Assembly (NCBI RefSeq): GCF_018736065.1
Contig: NZ_CP076128.1
Location: 1,984,001 to 2,048,000, forward strand
Length of the DNA: 64,000 nt
Direction of reading: 5' to 3'
From: Flammeovirga kamogawensis
GTDB lineage: Bacteria > Bacteroidota > Bacteroidia > Cytophagales > Flammeovirgaceae
Program-made: the position numbers and the translations under genes
The notes under the pieces: generated by a model
What the model was told of the DNA's origin: nothing
The model's input: only the letters and a program-made list of their open reading frames with translations
Databases searched by the model: none
Part shown: piece by piece, positions 1 through 8,149 of the stretch
How the letters are laid out: each line of letters starts with the position of its first letter
How positions within the stretch are numbered: position 1 is the first letter of the stretch

Positions 1-93
1 AACAGGCTTGACTTTAACCTTGGTGAGGACACTGGTACTTTTACAGTGGGTAACGAGGTAGAAATAGAAATTAAATGTGTGTTAAAGGAATAA
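1..93 (+). CDS. YceI-like protein, C-terminal fragment (partial)
   Basis: Only the last 30 codons lie in the window, open at the left edge and ending in TAA at 91-93. The visible tail contains DTGTFTVGNEVEIEIK. This resembles the last strands of YceI-family lipocalin-like barrels, which usually end in a 'vGdeV.i.i' strand pair. YceI proteins are periplasmic or secreted isoprenoid-binding barrels. The fragment is short, so the family call rests on this one motif and could be wrong. A terminator follows 22 bases after the stop. Confidence 0.5.
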   Translation, partial: NRLDFNLGEDTGTFTVGNEVEIEIKCVLKE

Positions 94-114
94 TAATTAA
101 GTTCCATATCAATC

Positions 115-152
115 AAAAAAGGTCACCAATTTTATTAGTGACCTTCTTTTTT
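115..152. terminator. Bidirectional terminator
   Basis: Stem GGTCACCAAT (121-130) pairs with ATTAGTGACC (134-143) with one mismatch. It is flanked by an A-run on the left and a T-run on the right, so it can end both the plus-strand YceI-like gene and the minus-strand ABC-F gene. Confidence 0.75.
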
Positions 153-162
153 ACACAAAAAA

Positions 163-1797
163 TTACTTCAAATTAATATCAGCAATACTTTTTATTCTAT
201 TTCTTTCTAAGAAAGCATCGATTGTTTCGAAATGCTCTATTACTCTTTGCTCTTTAAATTCGAATACTTTTTCTGATAATCCCTGTAAGAAATCTCTATC
301 GTGAGAAACTAATATTAATGTTCCATCATAAGCTTTTAATGCTTCTTTTAAAACATCTTTTGATTTAAGGTCTAAGTGGTTTGTAGGTTCATCAAGAATA
401 AGCAAATTGATAGGCTCTAAAAGTAATTTCACCATAGCCAAGCGTGTTTTCTCTCCTCCAGACAGAACACTAACTTTTTTATCAACATCATCTCCTTGGA
501 ACATAAAGCCACCAAGTATATTATTAATTTGCTTTCTGATATCTCCTTTTGCTACTTCATCTACAGTTTGGAAAATCGTTAAAGACTCGTCTAAAAGAGA
601 CGCTTGATTTTGTGCAAAGTAACCAACACTTACATTATGGCCCAGTTCGCATTTACCATCTACATCAATCTCATTTAAAATTGCCTTAATCATGGTCGAT
701 TTTCCTTCGCCATTTCTACCAACAAAAGATACTTTTTCTCCTTTTCTAATAGAAAGGCTGGCATCTTTAAATACTACTTGCTCTTCGTACTTTTTTGTTA
801 CCTCAGAAACTGTAACTGGAAACTCACCCGAACGAGGAGCTGGAGGAAAACGAAGCTTTAATGCAGATGTATCTATCTCATCAATTTCTATAATATCTAA
901 CTTTTCAAGCATTCTTTCTCTAGATGATACTTGATTTGTTTTAGAATATGTTCCTTTAAAACGTTCAATGAAAGCTCTATTATCAGCAATCATTTTTTGT
1001 TGTTCGTTATATGCTTTTACTTGATGTGCTCTACGGTCTTCGCGTAATTCTAAATACTTAGAATAGTTTGCTTTATAATCGTAGATACGTCCCATTGTTA
1101 CTTCAATAGTACGGTTAGTAATATTATCAATAAATGCCCTATCGTGAGAGATAACCATTACGGCATTGGCTTTATTTACTAAAAAGTCTTCTAACCAAAT
1201 TACAGATTCAATATCAATATGGTTGGTAGGCTCATCTAATAAAATTAGATCAGGCTTTTGTAAAAGTATTTTGGCTAACTCTATACGCATTCTCCAACCA
1301 CCACTAAACTCACTTGTTTGGCGTTGAAAATCTTCTTGTTTAAAGCCTAAACCTTTTAATGCTTTTTCTACTTCTGCATCGTAATTTACTTCTTCTAAAG
1401 CGTAGAATTTCTCACCTAAATCAGTTACTTTTTCAATAATGCCCATGTACTCGGCACTTTCGTAATCTGTTCTAGTTTCTAATGCTTTATTGAGTTCTTC
1501 CATCTCATCTCGCATTTGGAAGATCTGCTTAAAAGCTTTAGCCGTTTCTTCAAAAACAGTACAATCATCTTCAGTTAATAAATGCTGAGGCAAGTAAGCA
1601 ATTACCGCATCTTTTGGTGCAGATACTTTACCTGTAGTAGGTTTTTGAACACCTGCTACTATTTTCATTAAAGTTGATTTACCCGCTCCATTTTTACCCA
1701 TTAAGGCAATTTTATCTGTCGGGTTTACCACAAAAGAAACGCCACTAAAAAGTGTTGCTCCACTAAATTCTACTCCTAAATTATCAACTGATATCAT
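163..1797 (-). CDS. ABC-F family ATPase (Uup/YbiT/EttA type)
   Basis: A 544-residue soluble protein with two ABC ATPase domains and no membrane segment, as in ABC-F translation factors that bind the ribosomal E site. Walker A motifs are GKNGAGKST (residues ~34-42) and GRNGEGKST. Signatures are FSGGWRMR and LSGGEKTR. Walker B motifs are LILLDEPTNHID and LLILDEPTNHLD. The basic linker between domains (around RAFIERFKGTYSK) matches the P-site tRNA interaction motif region. The reading frame is open upstream to 1845, but I choose the ATG at 1797: MISVDNLG is the usual family start, and a TAnnTTTG promoter box at 1819-1826 would place transcription start downstream of 1845. Which ABC-F subgroup it belongs to (housekeeping or ribosome protection) cannot be settled here. 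Confidence 0.93.
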   Translation of the reverse strand: MISVDNLGVEFSGATLFSGVSFVVNPTDKIALMGKNGAGKSTLMKIVAGVQKPTTGKVSAPKDAVIAYLPQHLLTEDDCTVFEETAKAFKQIFQMRDEMEELNKALETRTDYESAEYMGIIEKVTDLGEKFYALEEVNYDAEVEKALKGLGFKQEDFQRQTSEFSGGWRMRIELAKILLQKPDLILLDEPTNHIDIESVIWLEDFLVNKANAVMVISHDRAFIDNITNRTIEVTMGRIYDYKANYSKYLELREDRRAHQVKAYNEQQKMIADNRAFIERFKGTYSKTNQVSSRERMLEKLDIIEIDEIDTSALKLRFPPAPRSGEFPVTVSEVTKKYEEQVVFKDASLSIRKGEKVSFVGRNGEGKSTMIKAILNEIDVDGKCELGHNVSVGYFAQNQASLLDESLTIFQTVDEVAKGDIRKQINNILGGFMFQGDDVDKKVSVLSGGEKTRLAMVKLLLEPINLLILDEPTNHLDLKSKDVLKEALKAYDGTLILVSHDRDFLQGLSEKVFEFKEQRVIEHFETIDAFLERNRIKSIADINLK

Positions 1798-1818
1798 ATG
1801 CTTTTTTATTTGAAGGTA

Positions 1819-1826
1819 CAAAGCTA
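1819..1826 (-). promoter_or_regulatory. Promoter -7 box of the ABC-F gene
   Basis: The minus strand reads TAGCTTTG, an exact match to the Bacteroidota -7 consensus TAnnTTTG, 21 bases upstream of the ATG at 1797. It supports the shorter start. No convincing -33 box was seen. Confidence 0.5.
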
Positions 1827-1950
1827 CAAAAAATTGTAGAAGCACTATAGGTTTGCTGTACAGAGTTATATTTTATTATACTACCAACTTGGTTCTTCCA
1901 TCAGTTTATTTCTATCTTACGAAAAAATAATAACCTTTATATATCAACCT

Positions 1951-2493
1951 ATGGAAACAAAAAATAAAGTATTTATCGCTACTAGTATAGATGGATTTAT
2001 CGCCGATAAAAACGGTGGAATTGATTGGTTAAATGAAACGCCAAATCCTACAGGTGACGATATGGGCTACAACGATTTTAATAAAACAGTTGATGCCTTG
2101 ATAATGGGTAAAAATACTTTTGAAACAGTACTTGGCTTTGGGATAGATTGGCCCTACTCTAAGCCTGTATTTGTATTAAGTACTACTTTAAAAGAAGTTC
2201 CAAAAGGCTATGAAGATAAAGTGTTTATTGTAAATGGAACATTAAATGAAGTACTCGATACAATTCATCAAAAAGGGTTTAAAAACCTCTATTTAGATGG
2301 AGGTAAAACTATACAGAGTTTTCTTAAAGAAGATTTAGTAGACGATTTATGCCTTACAACAATCCCTGTTTTACTGGGAGAGGGAATACCATTATTTACG
2401 TCTATGAATAAAAGACAAGATTTTGAACTTGTTGAAAGTAAAGTTTACCTAGGCCAAATTGTACAATCGCATTTTAAAAGAAAAAGAAACTAA
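1951..2493 (+). CDS. Dihydrofolate reductase-like (RibD C-terminal) protein
   Basis: 180 residues. It opens with KVFIATSIDGFIADKNGGIDWL, close to the RibD_C/DHFR-like family pattern (S.DG.IA...G..dWL), and continues with ALIMGKNTFETVL and a late LYLDGGKTIQSFL strand typical of the NADPH-binding fold. These proteins are probably NAD(P)H-dependent reductases. Stand-alone members like this one rarely have a known substrate and are usually not true DHFR. It is followed after 2 bases by a DUF6984-like gene, so the two are likely cotranscribed. No signal peptide, so cytosolic. Confidence 0.85.
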   Translation: METKNKVFIATSIDGFIADKNGGIDWLNETPNPTGDDMGYNDFNKTVDALIMGKNTFETVLGFGIDWPYSKPVFVLSTTLKEVPKGYEDKVFIVNGTLNEVLDTIHQKGFKNLYLDGGKTIQSFLKEDLVDDLCLTTIPVLLGEGIPLFTSMNKRQDFELVESKVYLGQIVQSHFKRKRN

Positions 2494-2495
2494 TA

Positions 2496-2846
2496 ATGGC
2501 TGAAAGAAGATTAGTGAAAGAAGAAGAACTAATATTAGCCAACCACTTATTACAGTTGGCTGGTGAAAACGCTTCTGATTTTGATTTACCAACAATGGTA
2601 GATGAATATGAAGGAGGAAAAATGGGAAGTATAAACTTTACCCCTCCAGAAAAAGCAGCTTACGGTGGCGATATTGTTCAAGTTGTTTATAATGATAGTG
2701 ATGAAGTTCCTGTAGTAATTACATTAACTAAAAATATAAATAATGAGATTTTAGATATGGATTTCTGGAAAAAAGATTTCTCTAAATTATTGCAATATCC
2801 AACTCCAGATAAAGTTGCTATTGCTGATAAAAACGGTTTTATCTAA
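2496..2846 (+). CDS. DUF6984-like small protein
   Basis: 116 residues, cytosolic, acidic. The N-terminus AERRLVKEEELILANHLLQLAG and the later DGDIVQ/VVITLTKNINNEILDMDFW-type strands resemble DUF6984 proteins, whose function is unknown. The start lies 2 bases after the reductase stop, which indicates translational coupling. A strong terminator begins 5 bases after the stop, so this is the last gene of a two-gene unit. The family assignment is from memory of the pattern and is moderately sure. Confidence 0.6.
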   Translation: MAERRLVKEEELILANHLLQLAGENASDFDLPTMVDEYEGGKMGSINFTPPEKAAYGGDIVQVVYNDSDEVPVVITLTKNINNEILDMDFWKKDFSKLLQYPTPDKVAIADKNGFI

Positions 2847-2850
2847 ATAG

Positions 2851-2889
2851 AAACAGCTATGAAATAACTTAATCATAGCTGTTTTTTTA
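2851..2889 (+). terminator. Rho-independent terminator
   Basis: Stem AACAGCTATGA / TCATAGCTGTT (2852-2882) followed by a T-run. It ends the reductase/DUF6984-like pair. Confidence 0.9.
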
Positions 2890-2901
2890 TACTTTATTAA
2901 T

Positions 2902-2909
2902 TAGCTTTG
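2902..2909 (+). promoter_or_regulatory. Candidate promoter -7 box
   Basis: TAGCTTTG matches TAnnTTTG, 40 bases before the ATG at 2950 and just after the preceding terminator. The -33 box is not clear. Confidence 0.4.
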
Positions 2910-2949
2910 TTTTTAATTATAATTCACTAAAAATTAGCTAATTACTCTC

Positions 2950-3429
2950 ATGCGCTACGCTATTAAATATCTTTTACTTTGCTTTTTATTCTTTAACTGT
3001 TCGCCAGAACAGAAAAGTGAAGCATTATCTTCAAAAATTGAAGGTACTTGGAAACTAATATCCGCAAAAACAATTGTGGGTAAAGACACCACTGTTAAGG
3101 ATTTCACAAAAGATATTGATGGTATAAAAATTATCGGAAAGAGTCATTTTTCATTCTTTCAACACGATAAATTGAAAGGTGAAGGTGATAATGCTAAATT
3201 TTCTGCAGGAGCAGGTATTTACAAACTCGATGGTAACAAATACACAGAACACCTAGAATATTGCACCGGTAGAAAATGGGAGGACAATACATTTGAATTT
3301 ACTTTAGAAATTCAAAATGATAGTTTGTATCAAATAGGTAGAGAAAAAATACCTGAGTTGAATGTTGATAGAATTATTATTGAAAAGTATGTTCTTATCT
3401 CTACAGAAACAACTCAAAATCAAATCTAA
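2950..3429 (+). CDS. Putative lipocalin-like lipoprotein
   Basis: 159 residues. A short hydrophobic leader ends in a lipobox (LFFNC, Cys ~17), so it is likely an outer-membrane or periplasmic lipoprotein. The body has the layout of small lipocalin-like/DUF4488-type barrels: an early GTWKLISAK strand, a central KSHFSFFQ strand, a GAGIYKLDGNKYTEHLEY strand and a late FTLEIQNDSLYQIG strand. Such proteins commonly bind small ligands, but no ligand can be inferred. It stands alone between two terminators. The fold call is by pattern only. Confidence 0.65.
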   Translation: MRYAIKYLLLCFLFFNCSPEQKSEALSSKIEGTWKLISAKTIVGKDTTVKDFTKDIDGIKIIGKSHFSFFQHDKLKGEGDNAKFSAGAGIYKLDGNKYTEHLEYCTGRKWEDNTFEFTLEIQNDSLYQIGREKIPELNVDRIIIEKYVLISTETTQNQI

Positions 3430-3440
3430 TTTATCTTTAG

Positions 3441-3491
3441 AAATCTCCTTTGTTTTAATAGTGAATAACTAAGAAATGAAGGAGATTTTAT
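3441..3491 (+). terminator. Probable terminator with long loop
   Basis: AAATCTCCTT (3441-3450) pairs with AAGGAGATTT (3479-3488), followed by a T-rich stretch. The loop of about 28 bases is long, so confidence is reduced. Confidence 0.6.
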
Positions 3492-3590
3492 TTTACCTTT
3501 TGTATCTTAAGTAAAGAATTATAATTAAATTAATAATTGCTTACTACATTTTCTTATTATTGATTCAATACCTAATGCATTTCTTCTACC

Positions 3591-5225
3591 ATGAAAAGAC
3601 TACTACCTGTTTTACAATTCATTCTTTTTTTGTGTTTAACCAACATAACCCTGGCCCAAAATACATTTAGACCTTTACTCGAAAATTTCTATTCTTCTCA
3701 GGAATGGGAAAACCCTAATAATTGGCAAAAAGTAAGTGGAAATGCTTCTCACAAATATCCACAGAATGACGACCATATTACCTTTACAGAAGGAGGACAA
3801 TATAAAATTACGACCTTAGGTATACACCTCAATTTAGATGATATATCTACTGCTCTTACCTTCGAAAATAGTAGAAATAATGCTCACTATATTATCGGTA
3901 TAAATGGAAATGCTACTATCAATTTTGGAACGTTCAATCCTAAAACTCAAATAACAGTACTAGGTACTTTAACTTCTAAAACAAGCCTTTTATTAAAAGG
4001 GAATAAAAGTACAGTTACTGTCTCTGGAAACTTAATCATTAATGAAGATTTCACTTTACAAAACAGTAATAATCTAATTTCTATACATAAAGGAGGTAAC
4101 CTTTCTGTTGAAGGAAACTTTTATGCTGCAAACGGAGGCGGATCTACTTATTCTATAGATGGAACTTTAACCATTAAAGAAACCTTAGAAATTAATGGAA
4201 AAGAGCAGTTCACTGTTCTTGAAAATGGGAGTTTATTAGTAGGTAAAACATTAGATTCTAAAAGTGGTGGAGGTGCTATTTTCATTATTCATGGAAATTT
4301 GAATGTAGAAGGAAATTATTCTATTAACGGAAATGAAAAAGTAACTTTAATAGAAGGGAGTAATACAGTTTATGGCAGTAATATCATCTCTAAAAATGGT
4401 GGTGGAGGTAACTTTACCATAGGTGGTAATATGTTGGTAAAAGAAACCTTTGATATATTTGGAGGCGAAACAATAGACCTTCAAAAAACTGGGCAATTAG
4501 AAGTTAGAGGAGATATTATTCTTTCTTGTAACAATAGCTTAAAAATTCAGAATCAAGGTAATTTTATATTTAATACTAACGAAAACAGTTGCATAATTAG
4601 AGATGCGAAATGTTACGAATCTTCTAAAAATTATCAGCTCTGTGAAAAGATAAATAATTCTGAAGATCTACCTGTTGAGTTATCCTATTTTGTTGGTCAA
4701 AAAGCTGAAAATGGAAACTTATTAATATGGAAAACACTATCAGAAATAAATTGCGATTATTTCTCTATAGAGTATTCTAACGACAATAAAATGTGGCAAT
4801 TCCTTGATACACTACATGGAGCAGGAAATATTAATACCCCTGTAAATTATGAATATTTAGATACACTTTCTTCAGGTGATTATTACCGCTTGTTGCAATT
4901 TGACTTTGATAATAGCTCTACTGTATATGGACCTGTCGTTTTTAAAAATGAAAATGACGATTTAACTATTAAAACATATCCTACGGTAGTAAAACAAGGA
5001 GGATTAATTCGTTTAGAAGTAAGAGGTACCATAGATAAATCCAAACTAACAATACAATTAATAAGTAGTAATGCAAAAATAGTTAAGGAGGTATTTATCA
5101 CTGCTGATATCGTTGATGGATATGTTGCAAGCTTCAAAATACCTTACAGTATAGAAAATGGGATCTATATACTAAAAGTCTTCCACGGATATCATCAGCG
5201 TATCAATAGAGTTATTATAAACTAA
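3591..5225 (+). CDS. Secreted T9SS cargo with beta-solenoid repeats
   Basis: 544 residues. Signal peptide at 1-22 (hydrophobic run, then TLAQ). Residues ~30-60 (EWENPNNWQ...YPQNDDHITF) resemble G8/adhesin-like openings. A beta-solenoid follows; three consecutive units of exactly 44 residues (168-211, 212-255, 256-299) each hold a GGG in the same register. After ~355 comes the module LPVELSYF...WKTLSEINCDYFSIEYS...YYRLLQFDF, common just before T9SS sorting domains, and a C-terminal sorting domain (~460-544) in which the usual YPNP has become YPTV. Probably an exported, cell-surface or matrix protein. No catalytic motif seen. It precedes another T9SS cargo gene and the GH82 pair, so a role in binding algal polysaccharide is possible but unproven. 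Confidence 0.8.
   Translation: MKRLLPVLQFILFLCLTNITLAQNTFRPLLENFYSSQEWENPNNWQKVSGNASHKYPQNDDHITFTEGGQYKITTLGIHLNLDDISTALTFENSRNNAHYIIGINGNATINFGTFNPKTQITVLGTLTSKTSLLLKGNKSTVTVSGNLIINEDFTLQNSNNLISIHKGGNLSVEGNFYAANGGGSTYSIDGTLTIKETLEINGKEQFTVLENGSLLVGKTLDSKSGGGAIFIIHGNLNVEGNYSINGNEKVTLIEGSNTVYGSNIISKNGGGGNFTIGGNMLVKETFDIFGGETIDLQKTGQLEVRGDIILSCNNSLKIQNQGNFIFNTNENSCIIRDAKCYESSKNYQLCEKINNSEDLPVELSYFVGQKAENGNLLIWKTLSEINCDYFSIEYSNDNKMWQFLDTLHGAGNINTPVNYEYLDTLSSGDYYRLLQFDFDNSSTVYGPVVFKNENDDLTIKTYPTVVKQGGLIRLEVRGTIDKSKLTIQLISSNAKIVKEVFITADIVDGYVASFKIPYSIENGIYILKVFHGYHQRINRVIIN
4092..4487 (+). repeat. Three 132-bp (44-residue) solenoid repeats
   Basis: Units at 4092-4223, 4224-4355 and 4356-4487 have identical length with no indels. 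Each carries N-GGG at unit positions 14-17 and a G-[NT]-L/M strand near position 24. DNA identity is low, so the periodicity is held by protein structure and does not reflect recent duplication. Confidence 0.8.
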
Positions 5226-5382
5226 ATTGTTTTAACACTGAAAAACAACACATTACACAATAAAATGTCCGATTTAAACACCATTATCCATAAAATTCCA
5301 CCTTTAAAATTTTGAAAAGTACGAACGTTTAAAATTCCACTTATTAGTAATAAATCTCCACTCTTTCAGAAAAGTAAAAAGA

Positions 5383-5390
5383 TAAATTTG
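5383..5390 (+). promoter_or_regulatory. Candidate promoter -7 box
   Basis: TAAATTTG matches TAnnTTTG, 36 bases before the ATG at 5427. The 201-base gap upstream holds three AAAT[TC][TC]CAC-like words (near 5295, 5333 and 5352) that could be operator half-sites. Confidence 0.45.
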
Positions 5391-5426
5391 AGTCATCAAA
5401 ATTAGCCAATACTATCTATTACAGTT

Positions 5427-7898
5427 ATGAAAGAAATGAAAGATTTACTGCAACTATCTTCTACTTTTACACTCTGTGTTAAATACATCTTCTGCCTTAT
5501 CCTATTTATTGTAAATATTTCAGAAGCTCAAATACCTAGTGGTTTCCAATGGGAACAAGAATTTTTAGTAGACTTTGGAAATGTTACTCAAAGTAGTGGT
5601 AACTGGAACAATATCACTTTAGATAATACCCCGCAAACAATAAGTAACTCTTCAGGTACAGCATCCTTATATAGTTTAGAAATGACTGAAGGTTTTTTTG
5701 GGAATAATGGAGCCTTATCAGATGCTAGTCTATCTATCGGTTTAGGTAATTTAGCAGAAAATACCGCTACATCAGATTATGTTTACTCAGGCATTTCCAA
5801 TGGTGTAGAAATCATTTTCTCAAACCTAGATCCTGATAAATATTATAGACTCAATATTTTTGCTACGAGAGATGCATCAGATACTAGAACAACAGAATTT
5901 ACATTTTCTGGCGCTACATCTTCAGTAGGTTCTTTACAGACTTCTGGAGCAGGAATTGGTGGTTCTTCACATACAGATGGTAATTTATCACTTTATAATA
6001 CAGATGCTATTCAACCAGATGCTTCAGGAAATATTACATTAGCAGGAAAATACACTACAGGAGTTTTTACATATTTAGGTGCAGCTCGTTTAGTGGAGTA
6101 TTCTGCAATCTCCCCTTCATCTTCATTTTTAATTGATTTTGGAACTACTGAAATTGTTGGAACCGACGCCAATGGAAATACATGGAATACATCCAACTAT
6201 TCAAATGATCCAATAAATAATTTATTAAAATCAGACGGTTCATCAACTACTTACCAGATGAATGTTACAAGTGGTTGGGGCTTAGGCTCTACTTCTGGCT
6301 TAAGTGATGCATCTTTAGGAAATGATCTAGCTGAATTAGGCATTAACAATGCAACCTCTGATTATGCTATTAGAACCTCCGGAGATATCACTATAGATTT
6401 CACCAATTTAGACACTTCTAAAGCATATCGTTTTAAAATATTCGGATCAAGAAATGTAGCTGCAGATAATAGTACAGAAATAACAATTAGTGGAGCTTCT
6501 AGTACAAATGGTCAATTTCAGTCTTCGTCTACATCTACTATTGGAACAACAGGGTATTTAAATGGGAATCTTGATGTTTATACTACAGATTACATTTTTC
6601 CTGATAATGGAAATACAATTACATTAACTGCTGCAATTGTAAGTGGACAAATCAATATTAATGCTATAAAATTAGAAGAATATAGTGCTGAAACATCTGA
6701 ACAAGATTTCCTTGTTGATTTTGGAGATTTAGAAGAAACATCTAGCCCAGATGTCAACAATAATTATTGGAACAATATCACTCTACTTCAAAAAAATATT
6801 ACATTAACTTCTACTGAAAATGTTTCTACATCAATTGGTCTTGATTATAACAGAGGTGGTTTTGGTGTAGATGGAGGAATGGCAGACGCAACACTTTCTA
6901 GTGGAATTAGTAGTTTAGCTATTAATTCTGCAACAACAGATTATGCCTATGCTGCTGCTGGTGTTTCGGATTATGTGGAAGTAGAAGTAAATAATTTAGA
7001 TGTAAATAAAGGCTATAGGTTTAATATCTTCGCTACACGTTCTTCAATTAATCAAGACCGTATAACGGAGTATACAATAGTTGGAGCAAATACTTCTGTT
7101 GGACAACTTCAAACTTCAGGAACCTCATTAGGAACAGTTGGACATGTTTATGGAAACTTAGGTCTGTACTCATCAAGTTTAGTTTATCCTAATAACGAAG
7201 GAAAAATTACAATTACAGCAACAAGGGCTGCAGGTGATTTTTGTTACATTGGTGATATTAGAATTGAAGAATTCTCTAAAAATCCTATTTCAGAAGCTCT
7301 TTTATATATTCCACAAGACGAAGATTTCGCATTTTTCAATCTACCTGTATCTCTTATAAATTTTGATGTATCGCTAAAACAACAAAATGCATTATTAGAA
7401 TGGAGCACAGCTTCTGAGACAAATAATGATTATTTCTTAGTGGAACATTCTACTGATGGTAGAAATTGGGAAAATGTTACTCAAATACATGGTGCTGGTA
7501 ATTCAAACATACAAATTGATTATAGTTACCTTGATGAGCATCTTACAAAAGGCAAGCACTATTACAGGTTAACACAAGTGGATTTTGATGGAAAAAGCGA
7601 AACTTTTGCGATTAAATTCGTTCAAGTTGGGGTGATAAATCAAAATAATTTACGTGTAAATTGTTACCCTAATCCTATTCAACAAGAAGGAGTTATCAAC
7701 ATTTCTTTGCAACAAAAAAATGAAAATGATATTTATTTATCACTTATCAACATTAACGGAGTTCAAGTACAGAAAGAACGATTATCTCCTTCTCCAGCAC
7801 CAATAAAATGGCATTTAAACAGTACTCAAAAAGGAATATATTTTCTCAAAATTTCAGTCGGGTCAAAACAGGTGATTAAAAAAATTAGCATTCAATAA
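5427..7898 (+). CDS. Secreted T9SS cargo with three tandem beta-rich domains
   Basis: 823 residues. An N-terminal signal region ends near EAQ (35). Three homologous domains begin at FLVDFG (46), FLIDFG (234) and FLVDFG (428) and end near LVEYS, KLEEYS and RIEEFS. Each has a W-N-[NT] near the front, a 'LSDASL' segment, a 'NLD..K.YRF.IF..R' strand and a 'G.L..Y' segment, consistent with jelly-roll-type domains. I cannot assign them to a named family. After ~635 comes LPVSLINF...LEWSTASETNNDYFLVEHS...YYRLTQVDFDG, then a YPNP sorting domain (from ~745). It lies directly upstream of a GH82 gene on the same strand. A carbohydrate-binding or adhesive role is inference only. Confidence 0.8.
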   Translation: MKEMKDLLQLSSTFTLCVKYIFCLILFIVNISEAQIPSGFQWEQEFLVDFGNVTQSSGNWNNITLDNTPQTISNSSGTASLYSLEMTEGFFGNNGALSDASLSIGLGNLAENTATSDYVYSGISNGVEIIFSNLDPDKYYRLNIFATRDASDTRTTEFTFSGATSSVGSLQTSGAGIGGSSHTDGNLSLYNTDAIQPDASGNITLAGKYTTGVFTYLGAARLVEYSAISPSSSFLIDFGTTEIVGTDANGNTWNTSNYSNDPINNLLKSDGSSTTYQMNVTSGWGLGSTSGLSDASLGNDLAELGINNATSDYAIRTSGDITIDFTNLDTSKAYRFKIFGSRNVAADNSTEITISGASSTNGQFQSSSTSTIGTTGYLNGNLDVYTTDYIFPDNGNTITLTAAIVSGQININAIKLEEYSAETSEQDFLVDFGDLEETSSPDVNNNYWNNITLLQKNITLTSTENVSTSIGLDYNRGGFGVDGGMADATLSSGISSLAINSATTDYAYAAAGVSDYVEVEVNNLDVNKGYRFNIFATRSSINQDRITEYTIVGANTSVGQLQTSGTSLGTVGHVYGNLGLYSSSLVYPNNEGKITITATRAAGDFCYIGDIRIEEFSKNPISEALLYIPQDEDFAFFNLPVSLINFDVSLKQQNALLEWSTASETNNDYFLVEHSTDGRNWENVTQIHGAGNSNIQIDYSYLDEHLTKGKHYYRLTQVDFDGKSETFAIKFVQVGVINQNNLRVNCYPNPIQQEGVINISLQQKNENDIYLSLININGVQVQKERLSPSPAPIKWHLNSTQKGIYFLKISVGSKQVIKKISIQ
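5562..7277 (+). repeat. Three ~190-codon protein-domain repeats
   Basis: Copies start at 5562, 6126 and 6708 (the FL[VI]DFG motif) and end near 6107, 6683 and 7277. They are clearly homologous at protein level but diverged in DNA. Confidence 0.8.
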
Positions 7899-8149
7899 AT
7901 ATCAAAATGTAGCTAACTGTACAAATTTAGTCTTTGCACATTCATTAAACTGATATACTATAACATCTATTTCTTTTCAATAGTTTTTTTTCAACACCTT
8001 AGCTGAGTATACAAAAGCGTACCCTTTACATTTTATTTAAAATAATAAAGTATAAAGATGTACAAAAGAGTGCAGCACTAACAAAATTGAAATGAACTAT
8101 TGTCTTAACAATGCAAGTTGTTATAGACTTACTATGAATTATTATTCTA

